Shown: positions 38,104-46,438, counted from the stretch's first letter. The stretch: DNA of 64,000 nt from Pseudomonas sp. FP1742 (GCF_030687145.1 NZ_CP117460.1:3348001-3412000), one strand, 5' to 3'. Made by a program: numbers and translations. The notes: generated from the letters alone by a model not told the origin.

Positions 38104-39279
38104 ATGGGCATTCAGTCCGCCAGGACTTTCAGGTATGTGCAACAATTCTCGTGCTTGGCCGAGCGCTGCGAAGACAACTGCTGCAAGGGTGACTGGCGTA
38201 TCGCGGTCAGTGAGCGCAGTCAGGACTTGTATAGCCGCACTTACCCTGAACTCTTGAACCTGATCGTCAAAGACGATTCTGGCTATCAAATGAGCCGGGC
38301 CGGTGGTCAATGTGGAGCGCTTCAGGGCGGACGTTGCCAGATCCATGCGCAGCAGGGCGAACAGGTACTTACCGATACCTGTGCCAACTACCCACGCATG
38401 TATCGCCGGATCAATGACTCGCTGGTCAAATCTGCGACCATGAGCTGCCCGGAAATCGCCCGCCTGGGTCTGTTTGGCGACGATCCGTACCGTATCGAGG
38501 AAAGTCTGCAGGACGACTTCCACCTTTACGGCACCAGCCACCAGGCATTTGCAGGCATGGACGCGTCCCAATGGCACGCCGTAGTCGACTTTCTTCTGCA
38601 AATGGCGCTGTCGACGGACCTGTCCACCGGACAGGTCTTGCTGCGTCTGCATTGGATTGCCGCCAGGCTGGAAGCATTGCCCCATGCATTTTGGGCCGAA
38701 AAGCTGGCGCTGCAGGCGGCAGGCTATGAACCGCCCATCGTCAGCAGCGAGCCGATCACAGCTGACCCGCTGCTGATCGTGCTGATGAATATCCTCAACG
38801 CACAAGGCGTGCCGCCGGCATTGCGTCAACACATTCTCGGCGCCTCGGCCATCGAACCCGGCGAAACGCCGGAGCAGGCTCAATGGCTGCTCAAACCCGC
38901 CTATCGCGACCTTTACCGGGAAAAGGTTCACGCCACGCTCGACCCGATCCTGAAGCGTTTCATTGCCGCCGAAATGACCCGCACGGGTTTCCCGTTCATT
39001 TCCAGTACCAGTGCCGGGCTCGATTACGGTGTGAGCCTTACCGAGTGGGCGATCACACTGGCGATCCGGACGTTGACCTTGCGCTACCTGTTGCTTGCCC
39101 ATTGTGATGCGCAAACACAGCAGGCACTGGACCCGCAAAAAACCGTCGACCTGGTGTATCGATTTTGCCGGGCGGCCAGCCATAACGCAGTCACGGCAGC
39201 CGAAAGGACGTTGCGCAACGCGATCGGCGAGAAAGGCGCAGCGTATTTGTACGCACTGATCGCGCAATTAGAGGCTTGA
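38104..39279 (+). CDS. FliB-like lysine N-methylase
   Basis: The 391-aa protein resembles FliB, the Salmonella enzyme that methylates flagellin lysines. An N-terminal cysteine cluster, CLAERCEDNCCKGDW, with further Cys in CGALQGGRCQIH and CANYPRMYR, marks the YkgJ/FliB-type metal or Fe-S site; CPEIARL follows. ATG 38104 is chosen because conserved sequence begins there. No flagellin gene is in the window, so the protein substrate is unknown. It is a single gene following the BamA paralogue. Confidence 0.82.
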   Translation: MGIQSARTFRYVQQFSCLAERCEDNCCKGDWRIAVSERSQDLYSRTYPELLNLIVKDDSGYQMSRAGGQCGALQGGRCQIHAQQGEQVLTDTCANYPRMYRRINDSLVKSATMSCPEIARLGLFGDDPYRIEESLQDDFHLYGTSHQAFAGMDASQWHAVVDFLLQMALSTDLSTGQVLLRLHWIAARLEALPHAFWAEKLALQAAGYEPPIVSSEPITADPLLIVLMNILNAQGVPPALRQHILGASAIEPGETPEQAQWLLKPAYRDLYREKVHATLDPILKRFIAAEMTRTGFPFISSTSAGLDYGVSLTEWAITLAIRTLTLRYLLLAHCDAQTQQALDPQKTVDLVYRFCRAASHNAVTAAERTLRNAIGEKGAAYLYALIAQLEA

Positions 39280-39482
39280 CTAAAGCATAATGGGCGCCCC
39301 TGCCAGGGGGCGCTGCACCAGCAAAATACATTCACTTGGGGTGGATGTGTCCCACCGCAAAGTCTGCGTAGAATACGGTGTCGCTACCAGAACCCATACA
39401 AAATCAGACTCATCATCCCTGTGCTCAATACCACTGGTGAATTGTGGCTCTCCCCTACTTTCAATGCCTGAACAATCCAATC

Positions 39483-40247
39483 ATGAGCGGGAGCTCACGA
39501 GTCTCAACTGCCTGGGCAACGTCACTTTGCAGGTTGTGTCTATCGGTCTCGCTGCTGATTGCCAATCAAGTGAGTGGCGCTCCCTTGCCGCTTGAACTGT
39601 ATATCCCGGACGCTCCACCACTGACGTTTGTCGATGGCCCCCAGGGCCACGGCATGGTCGGAGAAGCCGTCCTGACCGCCATTGCCAACGCAGGCTATGT
39701 CGCGCATGTCCATGAGCTTCCCTGGGCCAGATCGCAGAAACACGTCAGCGAGACGCAGGACAGCCTGATCGCGCCCTTGTCACGCACCCCGGAACGTGAG
39801 GATCGCTTCACCTGGATCGCGTCGATCATGCCCATGGAGCGCGCTTTTTTCAGCCTTGACCGGCCAGTGAATAGCTTCGAACAAGCGAAGAAAACCTATC
39901 GGGTGATCGGCGTCGGCCTGGGAAGTGCGCAGGAGGAAATCCTCCGTGCCCAAGGCTTCAGAGACGATCAGATCCACCCGCTGACCATTGGCGACAACCC
40001 TGCGCAGATGCTCTTGAAAGGTCGCATCGATGCCTGGTTCAACGGTATCCCGGAGAGTCTGTACATCTGGCCGAAACTGACTGAACACAAGCTGTTCATG
40101 AGCCCCGTCATGAGCAATGCGGAGCTCTATCTCGCCTGCTCAAAGCAGTGCTCCGCTCAACTGGTGCAAGACTTGCGCAAGGCGGTTGAAACGCTTCGCA
40201 ATGACGGTACCCTGGCGCGCATACAACAGCGCTATTTGCCACAATAA
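39483..40247 (+). CDS. Periplasmic substrate-binding protein (family 3 type)
   Basis: The 254-aa protein from ATG 39483 has a long N-terminal signal (hydrophobic CLSVSLLIANQVSG, cleaved near VSGA) and then a PBPb-type fold: PDAPPLTFVDGPQGHGMVGEAV, AGYVAHVHELPWARSQ, a DAWFNGIPES segment and two Cys in ACSKQC. Proteins of this sort bind amino acids or small acids for ABC transporters or act as sensors. No permease or ATPase gene is adjacent. A 12-bp inverted repeat follows it. Confidence 0.75.
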   Translation: MSGSSRVSTAWATSLCRLCLSVSLLIANQVSGAPLPLELYIPDAPPLTFVDGPQGHGMVGEAVLTAIANAGYVAHVHELPWARSQKHVSETQDSLIAPLSRTPEREDRFTWIASIMPMERAFFSLDRPVNSFEQAKKTYRVIGVGLGSAQEEILRAQGFRDDQIHPLTIGDNPAQMLLKGRIDAWFNGIPESLYIWPKLTEHKLFMSPVMSNAELYLACSKQCSAQLVQDLRKAVETLRNDGTLARIQQRYLPQ

Positions 40248-40295
40248 CGGTACGTGTCAGTACCTGATAGAGGCCCGCGCGGTACAAGTCGCGGC

Positions 40296-40323
40296 CTGTT
40301 ACGAACAACTATGTTCGTAACAG
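40296..40323. promoter_or_regulatory. Perfect 12-bp inverted repeat upstream of the AraC gene
   Basis: CTGTTACGAACA-ACTA-TGTTCGTAACAG lies 48 bp after the binding-protein stop and 85 bp before the AraC start. The lack of a T-tract argues against an ordinary terminator; the dyad suits a dimeric regulator site, though a hairpin role is possible. Confidence 0.5.
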
Positions 40324-40408
40324 CGAACAATGTGCCGTCTTGTGCGATCCACGACAGGCCGTATCATTTATTCAATGACCGCCCTCCTGCAAAGCATAAA
40401 GGTGCACT

Positions 40409-41191
40409 ATGACACTCGTGATGGAACACGTATCGAAACACTCCTTTGCGGAGTTCTCAAAGATGTATGCCGCCGGGACTCATTACCCCAAGCATACTCA
40501 TGACGAATATGTAATTAGCGCCAATCTGACGGGCCATGAAAAGATCTGGTTCGATGGAAAGTCACAAGAGGTGGGGCCAAATCAGGTAACGCTCTACAAT
40601 CCCCTGACCATACAATCATCCGAGTTTTGTCCAACGGGCACTCACTTTATGAGCATCCATCTCGATGCCCAGCAGGTGCGAGCGGTTTTGGCGGAAAACA
40701 ATGCTTTGGGCAACCAGGACCAGCCGATCTTTCAGGAAGGGGTCATTACCGATAACGCGCTCTTGAGCGCCATCAGAGAATTCGAAAAATCGGCACAGCC
40801 CGACGAACAAGAAGAACGGCTCATCCACTTGCTTTTCGAAATGACACGTTTTCAAAGCAAGCCTGATATTTCCATCACGCCAATCAGGCTGTCTCGACTG
40901 ATCGAATACATGAGGGACAATCTGCAGGAAAACATCAGCCTCGAACATCTCTGCCGCGAAGCCAACATTTCCAAGTTTCACTTGGTCAGGGCCTTCAAGA
41001 AGACGACGAATTTACCCCCGATGCAATACTTCAAACAGTTGAAGTTAATCGAGGGAAGACGGCGATTGCGCAAAGGGGAAACGCCTCTGAAGATTGCCAT
41101 GGACCTCGGCTTTTATGACCAAGGCCACTTCTGCAACGCCTTTCGCAAGGTCATGGGCGTTTCCCCTGTCAGATACACCTCGATGCTATAG
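40409..41191 (+). CDS. AraC-family transcriptional regulator
   Basis: The 260-aa regulator has an N-terminal cupin-type sensing domain (HYPKHTHDEYVIS with metal-like His, ETxHFMSIHL pattern) and two C-terminal helix-turn-helix motifs (SLEHLCREANISKFHLVRAFKK and LKIAMDLGFYDQGHFCNAFRK, quoted in part), with the usual VSPVRYTSM end. Related regulators such as those of amino-acid exporters control nearby genes. It is tail-to-tail with a LysE/RhtB exporter, overlapping by 6 bp at the stops, which suggests exporter control by an amino-acid-like ligand (inference). Confidence 0.85.
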   Translation: MTLVMEHVSKHSFAEFSKMYAAGTHYPKHTHDEYVISANLTGHEKIWFDGKSQEVGPNQVTLYNPLTIQSSEFCPTGTHFMSIHLDAQQVRAVLAENNALGNQDQPIFQEGVITDNALLSAIREFEKSAQPDEQEERLIHLLFEMTRFQSKPDISITPIRLSRLIEYMRDNLQENISLEHLCREANISKFHLVRAFKKTTNLPPMQYFKQLKLIEGRRRLRKGETPLKIAMDLGFYDQGHFCNAFRKVMGVSPVRYTSML

Positions 41192-41830
41192 CGCTGAACG
41201 GCCAACGATGAACTCTGCATAGCCGTTATAAATGACGTAAACGGCGAAGTAGGCGAAGATCAGGGCAGAAGCCAACTGTGAAAATTTAAGCATCTTTTTA
41301 CCCAGCATCTTTCCGCCTTGATAGGCCAGCGTACAAAGAACCATCGTCCACACCACGCCCGCGGAGAAAAAGCCCGAGAGGAATAACCCCGCGCTGACAG
41401 CATCTGAACCCTGGCGGGCGATAATGGCTCCCCCCACTGCCGCGAACCACAAAATGGCACTGGGGGAAGACATGGCCAGGAACATGCCACGGGAAAATAG
41501 AGAAAGGTTACTGATACCCCCTTCCGTTTCTACTACAGCCATTTCTGACTGAGCTCTCAGGGTCGAGATAAGAATCTTCGCACTCAGATAGCACAATACC
41601 GCCGAGCCTCCGATCCAAAGCACCCACCTGACGACTTCGAACTGCAGCAACACCGCCATGCCTGCCATCGCCAAAATGGCGTAAATCAAATCACCCACAC
41701 AGGTGCCGATTCCAAGCCAGACGCCCCGCGAAAAACCCCTTTGAATGGCGATCGTGATCATTGCCATGTTGGCTAGACCTATGTCCAGGCAGAGCGAAAG
41801 ACTTAACAAAAATCCGTTATTGAACTCCAC
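41186..41830 (-). CDS. LysE/RhtB-family amino-acid exporter
   Basis: The 214-aa inner-membrane protein has six hydrophobic helices and the LysE features GLANMAMITIAIQRGFSRGV near 20-40 and GMFLAMSSPSAILWFAAVGG near 115-135. Start GTG 41830 lies 8 nt after GAGGG and overlaps the upstream gene by 14 bp in another frame; GTG 41836 is an alternative but sits only 2 nt from the ribosome-binding site. Translation is therefore coupled to the HDxxH protein. The exported compound is unknown. Confidence 0.82.
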   Translation of the reverse strand: MEFNNGFLLSLSLCLDIGLANMAMITIAIQRGFSRGVWLGIGTCVGDLIYAILAMAGMAVLLQFEVVRWVLWIGGSAVLCYLSAKILISTLRAQSEMAVVETEGGISNLSLFSRGMFLAMSSPSAILWFAAVGGAIIARQGSDAVSAGLFLSGFFSAGVVWTMVLCTLAYQGGKMLGKKMLKFSQLASALIFAYFAVYVIYNGYAEFIVGRSAL

Positions 41831-43124
41831 TGTCACTACCCTCGATCAGCGCCTGATGATAACCGAGAGCCATGTCACAGATGTCCTGTCCGTAAAGCAG
41901 ATCCTCCCCGGCGTTCTCGAGCAAATGCGGGCTGTATCGCGAGATGAATTGTTTGAATGTGTCGGCATCTGCATTCAGTACGTTATTGAGCAGCACTTGC
42001 GCAATGTAGACCATGCCGACATGAAAACGATTGATATCAACCCTCAACCGGTCACCCTCTTTGACAACGACGGCACATTCTTCCAACAGACGAAGTTGAA
42101 TATAGGCGGCTCCGGCGTCTGGAAAGAGAGCGGGACCACGCCTCAGGTACCTGAGGAGTTCCAGCATGTAAACCCGCGCGGCTTTTGCAGGATCCAGTCC
42201 AAGTCGCGCAACAACCTCGGGGTCTTGAGAAACAAGGAACCCAAAAACATCGGCGACGGCCTCTTGTACAACCATCGACCCCCAACGATCGCATCGGCTC
42301 AAAGCCGCGTAATCGGTATCCTTCAGCACGATCGAATGGCCAAGGTCATGTCCTCGAAACCAGGCGATCAAATACCCATCAACTTCCTCCAGAGCAGGAA
42401 GCTGCTCGGCTGTCCAGCCAAACAGAGAAATCTGCTCCAGGGAAATATGCTCATAAAGGCTTTTGTAGGTATTGGCGAAGACAACCGTTCTCTTGACTGG
42501 CGAGTGCTTGACACCGTTATCTTCTGGAAGAAAGTAGGCAAAATGTTTAGGAAATGAATTGGCTTCACCTGCAATGCCAAACAGGTCGATGATTTTATAA
42601 GAGCAACCCGGAACTGTTCGCAGCGACGAACCCAACAGACCGTTTATCCTCAGAAGACTTTCTTGAAAATGCCCATCAATGATATCGGACACTCGCTGAA
42701 GCCGTGCATTGGGAGTTCCAAAGAAAGCCGAGTAGAAAAGGCTTCTGGTTTTACCGAGCCAGGTCGTCAAGCCTCCCACGTAACCGACCACTTCCTTTTC
42801 ATTGAGGCCTGCCAATAAGGGCCCCATGGCCCGATTGGAGTCAGGGCTGGTCAACCCCTCAGCCGCATAAGCCAGCATTCGGCTTGAATCATCATCCTGC
42901 ACAAAGCCAGACGCGGAACTCAGGTGATTCGCAATGGTTTTTTTGATACTTTCACGCAAGGGTTTGCCGGCATCCCCAAGAGACTGGAGGCTACGAAGCG
43001 CATTAACCATGGACAGTATACGCCCCAACAAATTCAGTACATCTTTATTAAGGGAGTTAGGTCGACTTAGTTCAACCATGCGAATAAAATGCTGCTGGCG
43101 ACGCGGCCAAAATAGATCACTCAT
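41817..43124 (-). CDS. Uncharacterised HDxxH motif protein (putative metalloenzyme)
   Basis: The 435-aa soluble protein belongs to no family I recognise with confidence. An RGHDLGHS motif (H259, H263) is followed 25 residues later by QEAVADVFGF (E288, D292), an arrangement like the HExxH-x(n)-E zinc sites of gluzincins and M49 dipeptidyl-peptidases but with Asp in place of Glu. The N-terminal 200 residues are mainly helical. The gene is more AT-rich than its surroundings and overlaps the LysE-type exporter downstream, so the two products probably act together: one making or processing an amino-acid-like compound, the other exporting it (inference). Confidence 0.6.
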   Translation of the reverse strand: MSDLFWPRRQQHFIRMVELSRPNSLNKDVLNLLGRILSMVNALRSLQSLGDAGKPLRESIKKTIANHLSSASGFVQDDDSSRMLAYAAEGLTSPDSNRAMGPLLAGLNEKEVVGYVGGLTTWLGKTRSLFYSAFFGTPNARLQRVSDIIDGHFQESLLRINGLLGSSLRTVPGCSYKIIDLFGIAGEANSFPKHFAYFLPEDNGVKHSPVKRTVVFANTYKSLYEHISLEQISLFGWTAEQLPALEEVDGYLIAWFRGHDLGHSIVLKDTDYAALSRCDRWGSMVVQEAVADVFGFLVSQDPEVVARLGLDPAKAARVYMLELLRYLRRGPALFPDAGAAYIQLRLLEECAVVVKEGDRLRVDINRFHVGMVYIAQVLLNNVLNADADTFKQFISRYSPHLLENAGEDLLYGQDICDMALGYHQALIEGSDSGVQ

Positions 43125-43319
43125 CAGTTGCCTTCCGAAAAAAAGAGGCCAAATGAAAACAAGAACGACTTATGATGTATTGGAAAAAATTGCTGTGCCG
43201 AATTAAACAACGTTAAATGCTCAGGAGGCATCATTAATAGATGCACCCCTACACGAAAATAAAGAGCCATCCGCGTTATGAGCGCAATGTCTCTCCCCAA
43301 CGTTTTGGGACATATTGAT

Positions 43320-43348
43320 GGAACTGACAGCGACCGCCATACCACTTA
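43320..43348 (+). promoter_or_regulatory. hrp box (HrpL promoter) of shcA-hopA1
   Basis: GGAACT-N16-CCACTTA matches the HrpL consensus GGAACC-N15/16-CCACNNA with one change. It ends 19 bp before the shcA start codon. Confidence 0.85.
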
Positions 43349-43367
43349 GGCCTTATCTCCATAATGT

Positions 43368-43763
43368 ATGGATTCAGCCGTGAATGACCTCCTCTACAAA
43401 ACCTTGCTCAAAGATCTTTCCGCCGCCCTTGACATGCAGCCCTTGGCTTTCGATGGCCGAGGGATGTGCGATCTGATCGTCAATGGCGACTATCCGCTGA
43501 AGCTGGCGTGCAATGACCTTCACCAGCGCCTGCTGCTGATCGGCCTGCTCGAGACGCCAAAAGACCTGCCCCTGCAGCGCTTGCTCGGTGGCGCACTCAA
43601 CCCCCTCGTCAGCGCCGGCCCCGGGCTCGGCTGGGACGCCGGCAGCGGTTTGTATTTTGCCTATCAAAGCATCGCCCGGGAAAAGCTCAGTGTTGCGGTC
43701 TTGATGCGCGAAATCGCGACGCTGTGCGACTGGATCAAAGGCTGGCGCGAGGCTCGTATATGA
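43368..43763 (+). CDS. shcA: Type III chaperone ShcA (for HopA1)
   Basis: The 131-aa acidic protein closely resembles ShcA of P. syringae, a class I (CesT-type) secretion chaperone that binds the N-terminal region of HopA1 in the bacterial cytoplasm. The family block LQRLLGGALNPLVSAGPGLG and YQSIAREKLSV are clear. It is first in a two-gene operon behind a hrp box; its stop overlaps the hopA1 start by 4 bp. Confidence 0.92.
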   Translation: MDSAVNDLLYKTLLKDLSAALDMQPLAFDGRGMCDLIVNGDYPLKLACNDLHQRLLLIGLLETPKDLPLQRLLGGALNPLVSAGPGLGWDAGSGLYFAYQSIAREKLSVAVLMREIATLCDWIKGWREARI

Positions 43764-44914
43764 ACCCTGTGCAATCACGCTTCACCAGTGTCGAGGCGCT
43801 GAAAGATTCGAATGTCGATGTTCGGGCGCTCAAGGCCCATGGACGGATCGAGGTCAACGGCAAGCACTATGAAATCCGTGCCGCAGTGGATGGGCAGCTC
43901 AGCGTGCAACGCCCGGACAAGCAGGCCGCTGTGGACAAATTCTTCAAGAGCGCCAGCCACCTCCTCGGCGGACAGAGCCAGAGCTCGCGGATCGCCCAGA
44001 CGCTCAACGAGAAAGCGGCCGAGGCACAGCTGCAGGCTGCGCGCCCACTGGGTGGACGCCTCAATCTGCAACAGATCAACCTGGAGCAAGGCCAGAGCAG
44101 CTCCGCGACGAGCCGTGTCGCGATCAAGGACGGCGAGATTCCCGACGGCAAGAAAACCTTTGCCAGCCTGCTCGCCTGGGCGAAAAAAGCACAAAAGCTC
44201 AAACAACCCATGCGAGAGACCATTTACGAGCTTTTCAAGAACGACGCACCCAAGACCAAGCCGATGGCGCCCGACGCGCAGAAAGCCTACATGGCGGGGT
44301 TGAAAAAGCTTGAACGCACGGACGGGATCGAACTGTACCCCCAAGGGCTGGACGGCATGAGCAAGCAATACCGCCTCCTCGGTGTCTACATGGAGCAGCA
44401 TCCTCGTGCAGGCAAGGACTTCTACCGAATCGTGCCTGAACCCGCACGTCGCCAAGCGGAGGGCGAAGACGAAGGACGGCTGACCATCGGTGTCGAACCG
44501 CGTTATGCCGGCGAATTGGCAAAGGCCATGACAACACTGATCAAGAGTGAGAACAGCATCCTCAGTGGAAAAATAGCCGGCCCCGAAATATTCGGCCAAA
44601 GAACCGATTCCGCCATTCTCTATGTCCGCAGCGATTACGCCGAGACCCAGGAATTGGGCCGTAAACTAAAGAGCATGTTGCCAGCGCAGGCCTTCATCGA
44701 CCATACCCCCGCAAGCATGCAGTCAGCGGGCAAAGGCCTGGCCTATGCCGAAACGGTCCAGGGTGACTCGACCAGTCATGGCATGTCACGAGCCGAAATC
44801 ATCACAACAGCGCTGAGCGATCGCAGCAGTGGCTCGCTGGAGAAAAAGCTGAAAACCGCGCTCGCCGCCAAAGGCTATAACCCGGACAACCCGGCGCTCA
44901 GACTGGCACGCTAA
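43760..44914 (+). CDS. hopA1: Type III effector HopA1 (HopPsyA family)
   Basis: The 384-aa effector starts at ATG 43760 (MNPVQSRFTSVEALKDSNVD), strongly resembling HopA1/HopPsyA. Further matches are IEVNGKHYEIRAA, KFFKSASHLLGGQSQ, GRLTIGVEPRYAGELAKAMT, DSAILYVRSDYA and a C-terminal GYNPDNPAL. HopA1 is injected into host cells, where P. syringae alleles perturb defence signalling and can trigger resistance. The N-terminus is Ser/Asn/Val-rich, as type III signals often are. Its chaperone gene precedes it. Full length compared with roughly 375 aa in P. syringae. Confidence 0.93.
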   Translation: MNPVQSRFTSVEALKDSNVDVRALKAHGRIEVNGKHYEIRAAVDGQLSVQRPDKQAAVDKFFKSASHLLGGQSQSSRIAQTLNEKAAEAQLQAARPLGGRLNLQQINLEQGQSSSATSRVAIKDGEIPDGKKTFASLLAWAKKAQKLKQPMRETIYELFKNDAPKTKPMAPDAQKAYMAGLKKLERTDGIELYPQGLDGMSKQYRLLGVYMEQHPRAGKDFYRIVPEPARRQAEGEDEGRLTIGVEPRYAGELAKAMTTLIKSENSILSGKIAGPEIFGQRTDSAILYVRSDYAETQELGRKLKSMLPAQAFIDHTPASMQSAGKGLAYAETVQGDSTSHGMSRAEIITTALSDRSSGSLEKKLKTALAAKGYNPDNPALRLAR

Positions 44915-44999
44915 ACGCTCAAATGGATGGCATCGGCACACGCCAATGCCATCCTCTGTGACACAAACTTCACTCTCAACCGAAATCCCGTGCAGGCGC

Positions 45000-45082
45000 G
45001 AGGCTTGCTCGCGAAGTGGCCAGTCCATTCAAACATCCATGTCGACTGCCACACTGACTTCAAGAGCAAGCCCGCTCCCACA
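45000..45082. repeat. Degenerate REP pair
   Basis: A damaged left arm (GAGGCTTGCTCGCGAAGTGG) and a better right arm (AGCAAGCCCGCTCCCACACG) around CATGTCGACTGCC. It sits between the convergent hopA1 and GNAT genes. Confidence 0.75.
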
Positions 45083-45099
45083 CGTTGATCGGCGTCCTA

Positions 45100-45678
45100 T
45101 CAAGCGTTTTGATTGAACAGCGGCGCCGGGTTCGAGAGCTCTTCATAGAGCGGCAAGCCAAACAGCAGGACGTCCGCACGGGTTTCACCGAATCGGGCAA
45201 TATTAGGCAGACGTGCCCACAGGCGTGCTCCGATGGCCTGAACGATGTGCTGGCTCGGCGTGTTCGCCCCCATGATCCACGAAACCACCGTTTCCAGGCC
45301 ATATTGCCTGGCCAGAATCACCGAGGCTTGCCCGAGGCGTACCCCCACTCCCCGACCGTAATGGTCTGCGCGCACATAAATGGCGGCCTCACCCGTGTTA
45401 CGACAGGCCTGGGTGCCCCAACTGAACCGGTTGATCGATAACCAACCGACAACTTCGTTGCCACGCTCGATGACATACACCGGCAAGCCGTCGTTTTTAT
45501 ACAGGTTGATATAAAAGGTGACCTCCTCCAGGGTCATGGGTCGGGTCACCGGGGAATTGGCCCCCGTGTCCGCCGTCTCGTTGAAAATCGCCATCATGGC
45601 AGGAAGATCCGCATCAGTGGATTCGCGTACACCACGTGGCAAGACTTGCTGAGGTACTCCTTGCTTGAGGCTGCTCAT
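45100..45678 (-). CDS. GNAT-family N-acetyltransferase, coupled to hrpL
   Basis: The 192-aa cytoplasmic protein has the GNAT/Pat layout: RESTDADLPAMMAIFNE at the start, an acetyl-CoA pyrophosphate loop in RGVGVRLGQA near 110-118 and IGARLWARLPNIARFG near the end, as in phosphinothricin- and methionine-sulfone-type acetyltransferases. Its ATG overlaps the hrpL stop as ATGA, so it is translated with hrpL. This is not part of the classical P. syringae hrpL locus. The substrate, a small molecule or a protein, is unknown. Confidence 0.82.
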   Translation of the reverse strand: MSSLKQGVPQQVLPRGVRESTDADLPAMMAIFNETADTGANSPVTRPMTLEEVTFYINLYKNDGLPVYVIERGNEVVGWLSINRFSWGTQACRNTGEAAIYVRADHYGRGVGVRLGQASVILARQYGLETVVSWIMGANTPSQHIVQAIGARLWARLPNIARFGETRADVLLFGLPLYEELSNPAPLFNQNA

Positions 45679-46226
45679 GAGTATACGGCTCCTGCAAAAA
45701 CGCTGGCCTTCAACTGCTCGCGAGCACGGGACAAGCGCGAGCGCACGGTACCGATCGGAATACCCAGACTGTCCGCTGCATCCTGATAGCTGATATCGGT
45801 TTCGACCACCAGATTCATGACGTTACGCATGTCTTCCGACAGTTCACCGATGGCCTTCAGCGTACGGCTGAGGATGCGCTGATGATCACTCACGTGGCTT
45901 GGGTCATGACCGTGTTCAAGGTTGTCGGCACCTGACTCCTCCAGTTCGCTACACGGTGGCTGGCTGTACATGCATTTGAAGTGGTTGCGCACCAGATTCA
46001 TGGCAATGCCGAACAACCAGGTTTCCGGTTTCGAAGCCCCAATGAACTTGTGCTGGTTACGCAATGCTTCCAGATAAGTCATTTGCATCAAATCATCGAC
46101 ATCGGCTGCGTTGAATACCCGTTGAGTAATAAAGCTGCGCAACTTGCGCTCGCTGTTTCTTGCCAACGCCCCAACATCCAGATGTTTTGAGCCCATCACG
46201 TCAGGCTGAACGCTGCTTAGTTCCAC
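45675..46226 (-). CDS. hrpL: Alternative sigma factor HrpL (RspL)
   Basis: The 183-aa ECF sigma factor has region 2 (ITQRVFNAADVDDLMQMTYLEALRN, quoted in part; HKFIGASKPETWLFGIAMNLVRNHF) and region 4 (YQDAADSLGIPIGTVRSRLSRA), close to P. syringae HrpL (184 aa). It directs RNA polymerase to hrp boxes. The start is GTG 46226 after GAGGG; no ATG precedes it. Upstream is a sigma-54 promoter, implying activation by an HrpR/HrpS-type protein not in the window. It is divergent from hrpJ. Confidence 0.93.
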   Translation of the reverse strand: MELSSVQPDVMGSKHLDVGALARNSERKLRSFITQRVFNAADVDDLMQMTYLEALRNQHKFIGASKPETWLFGIAMNLVRNHFKCMYSQPPCSELEESGADNLEHGHDPSHVSDHQRILSRTLKAIGELSEDMRNVMNLVVETDISYQDAADSLGIPIGTVRSRLSRAREQLKASVFAGAVYS

Positions 46227-46278
46227 AATAAATCCCTCGCTTCATGCAAATGAAATTGCCAACATGGCGAGAGAGATA

Positions 46279-46296
46279 GAGCAGCTTATGTACCAA
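46279..46296 (-). promoter_or_regulatory. Sigma-54 promoter of hrpL
   Basis: On the minus strand TTGGTACATAAGCTGCT fits the -24/-12 consensus (GG-N10-GC) with exact spacing between the invariant GG and GC. The expected start near 46270 leaves a leader of about 44 nt before the GTG. Confidence 0.7.
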
Positions 46297-46347
46297 TCTT
46301 TATAAAATTTTAACCAACTGATTTTATTGAGTATTTATAAGACAAAC

Positions 46348-46365
46348 ATGGCACTACCGTGCCAT
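46348..46365. promoter_or_regulatory. Palindrome upstream of the hrpL sigma-54 promoter (candidate enhancer site)
   Basis: ATGGCAC-TACC-GTGCCAT, centred about 87 bp upstream of the predicted hrpL start, is the strongest dyad in the hrpL-hrpJ gap and is extended imperfectly by CAAA/TTTG flanks. Position and symmetry fit binding by a sigma-54 activator. Confidence 0.5.
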
Positions 46366-46438
46366 TTGTTGCATTAAATATACAAATCCAATGCAATTTC
46401 TTGCACAACCTTTGAAACAAAAAATAGTGAAAACAAAG

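Noticed and set aside
43125..43367. A hrp box for the HDxxH/LysE genes
   Set aside because: No GGAACC-N15/16-CCAC pattern was found on the minus strand upstream of 43124, so membership of the HrpL regulon is not supported.
46246..46261. A second sigma-54-like sequence, TTGGCA...TTTGCA on the minus strand
   Set aside because: The GG-GC spacing is 11 instead of 10, and a start there would fall inside the hrpL ribosome-binding site.
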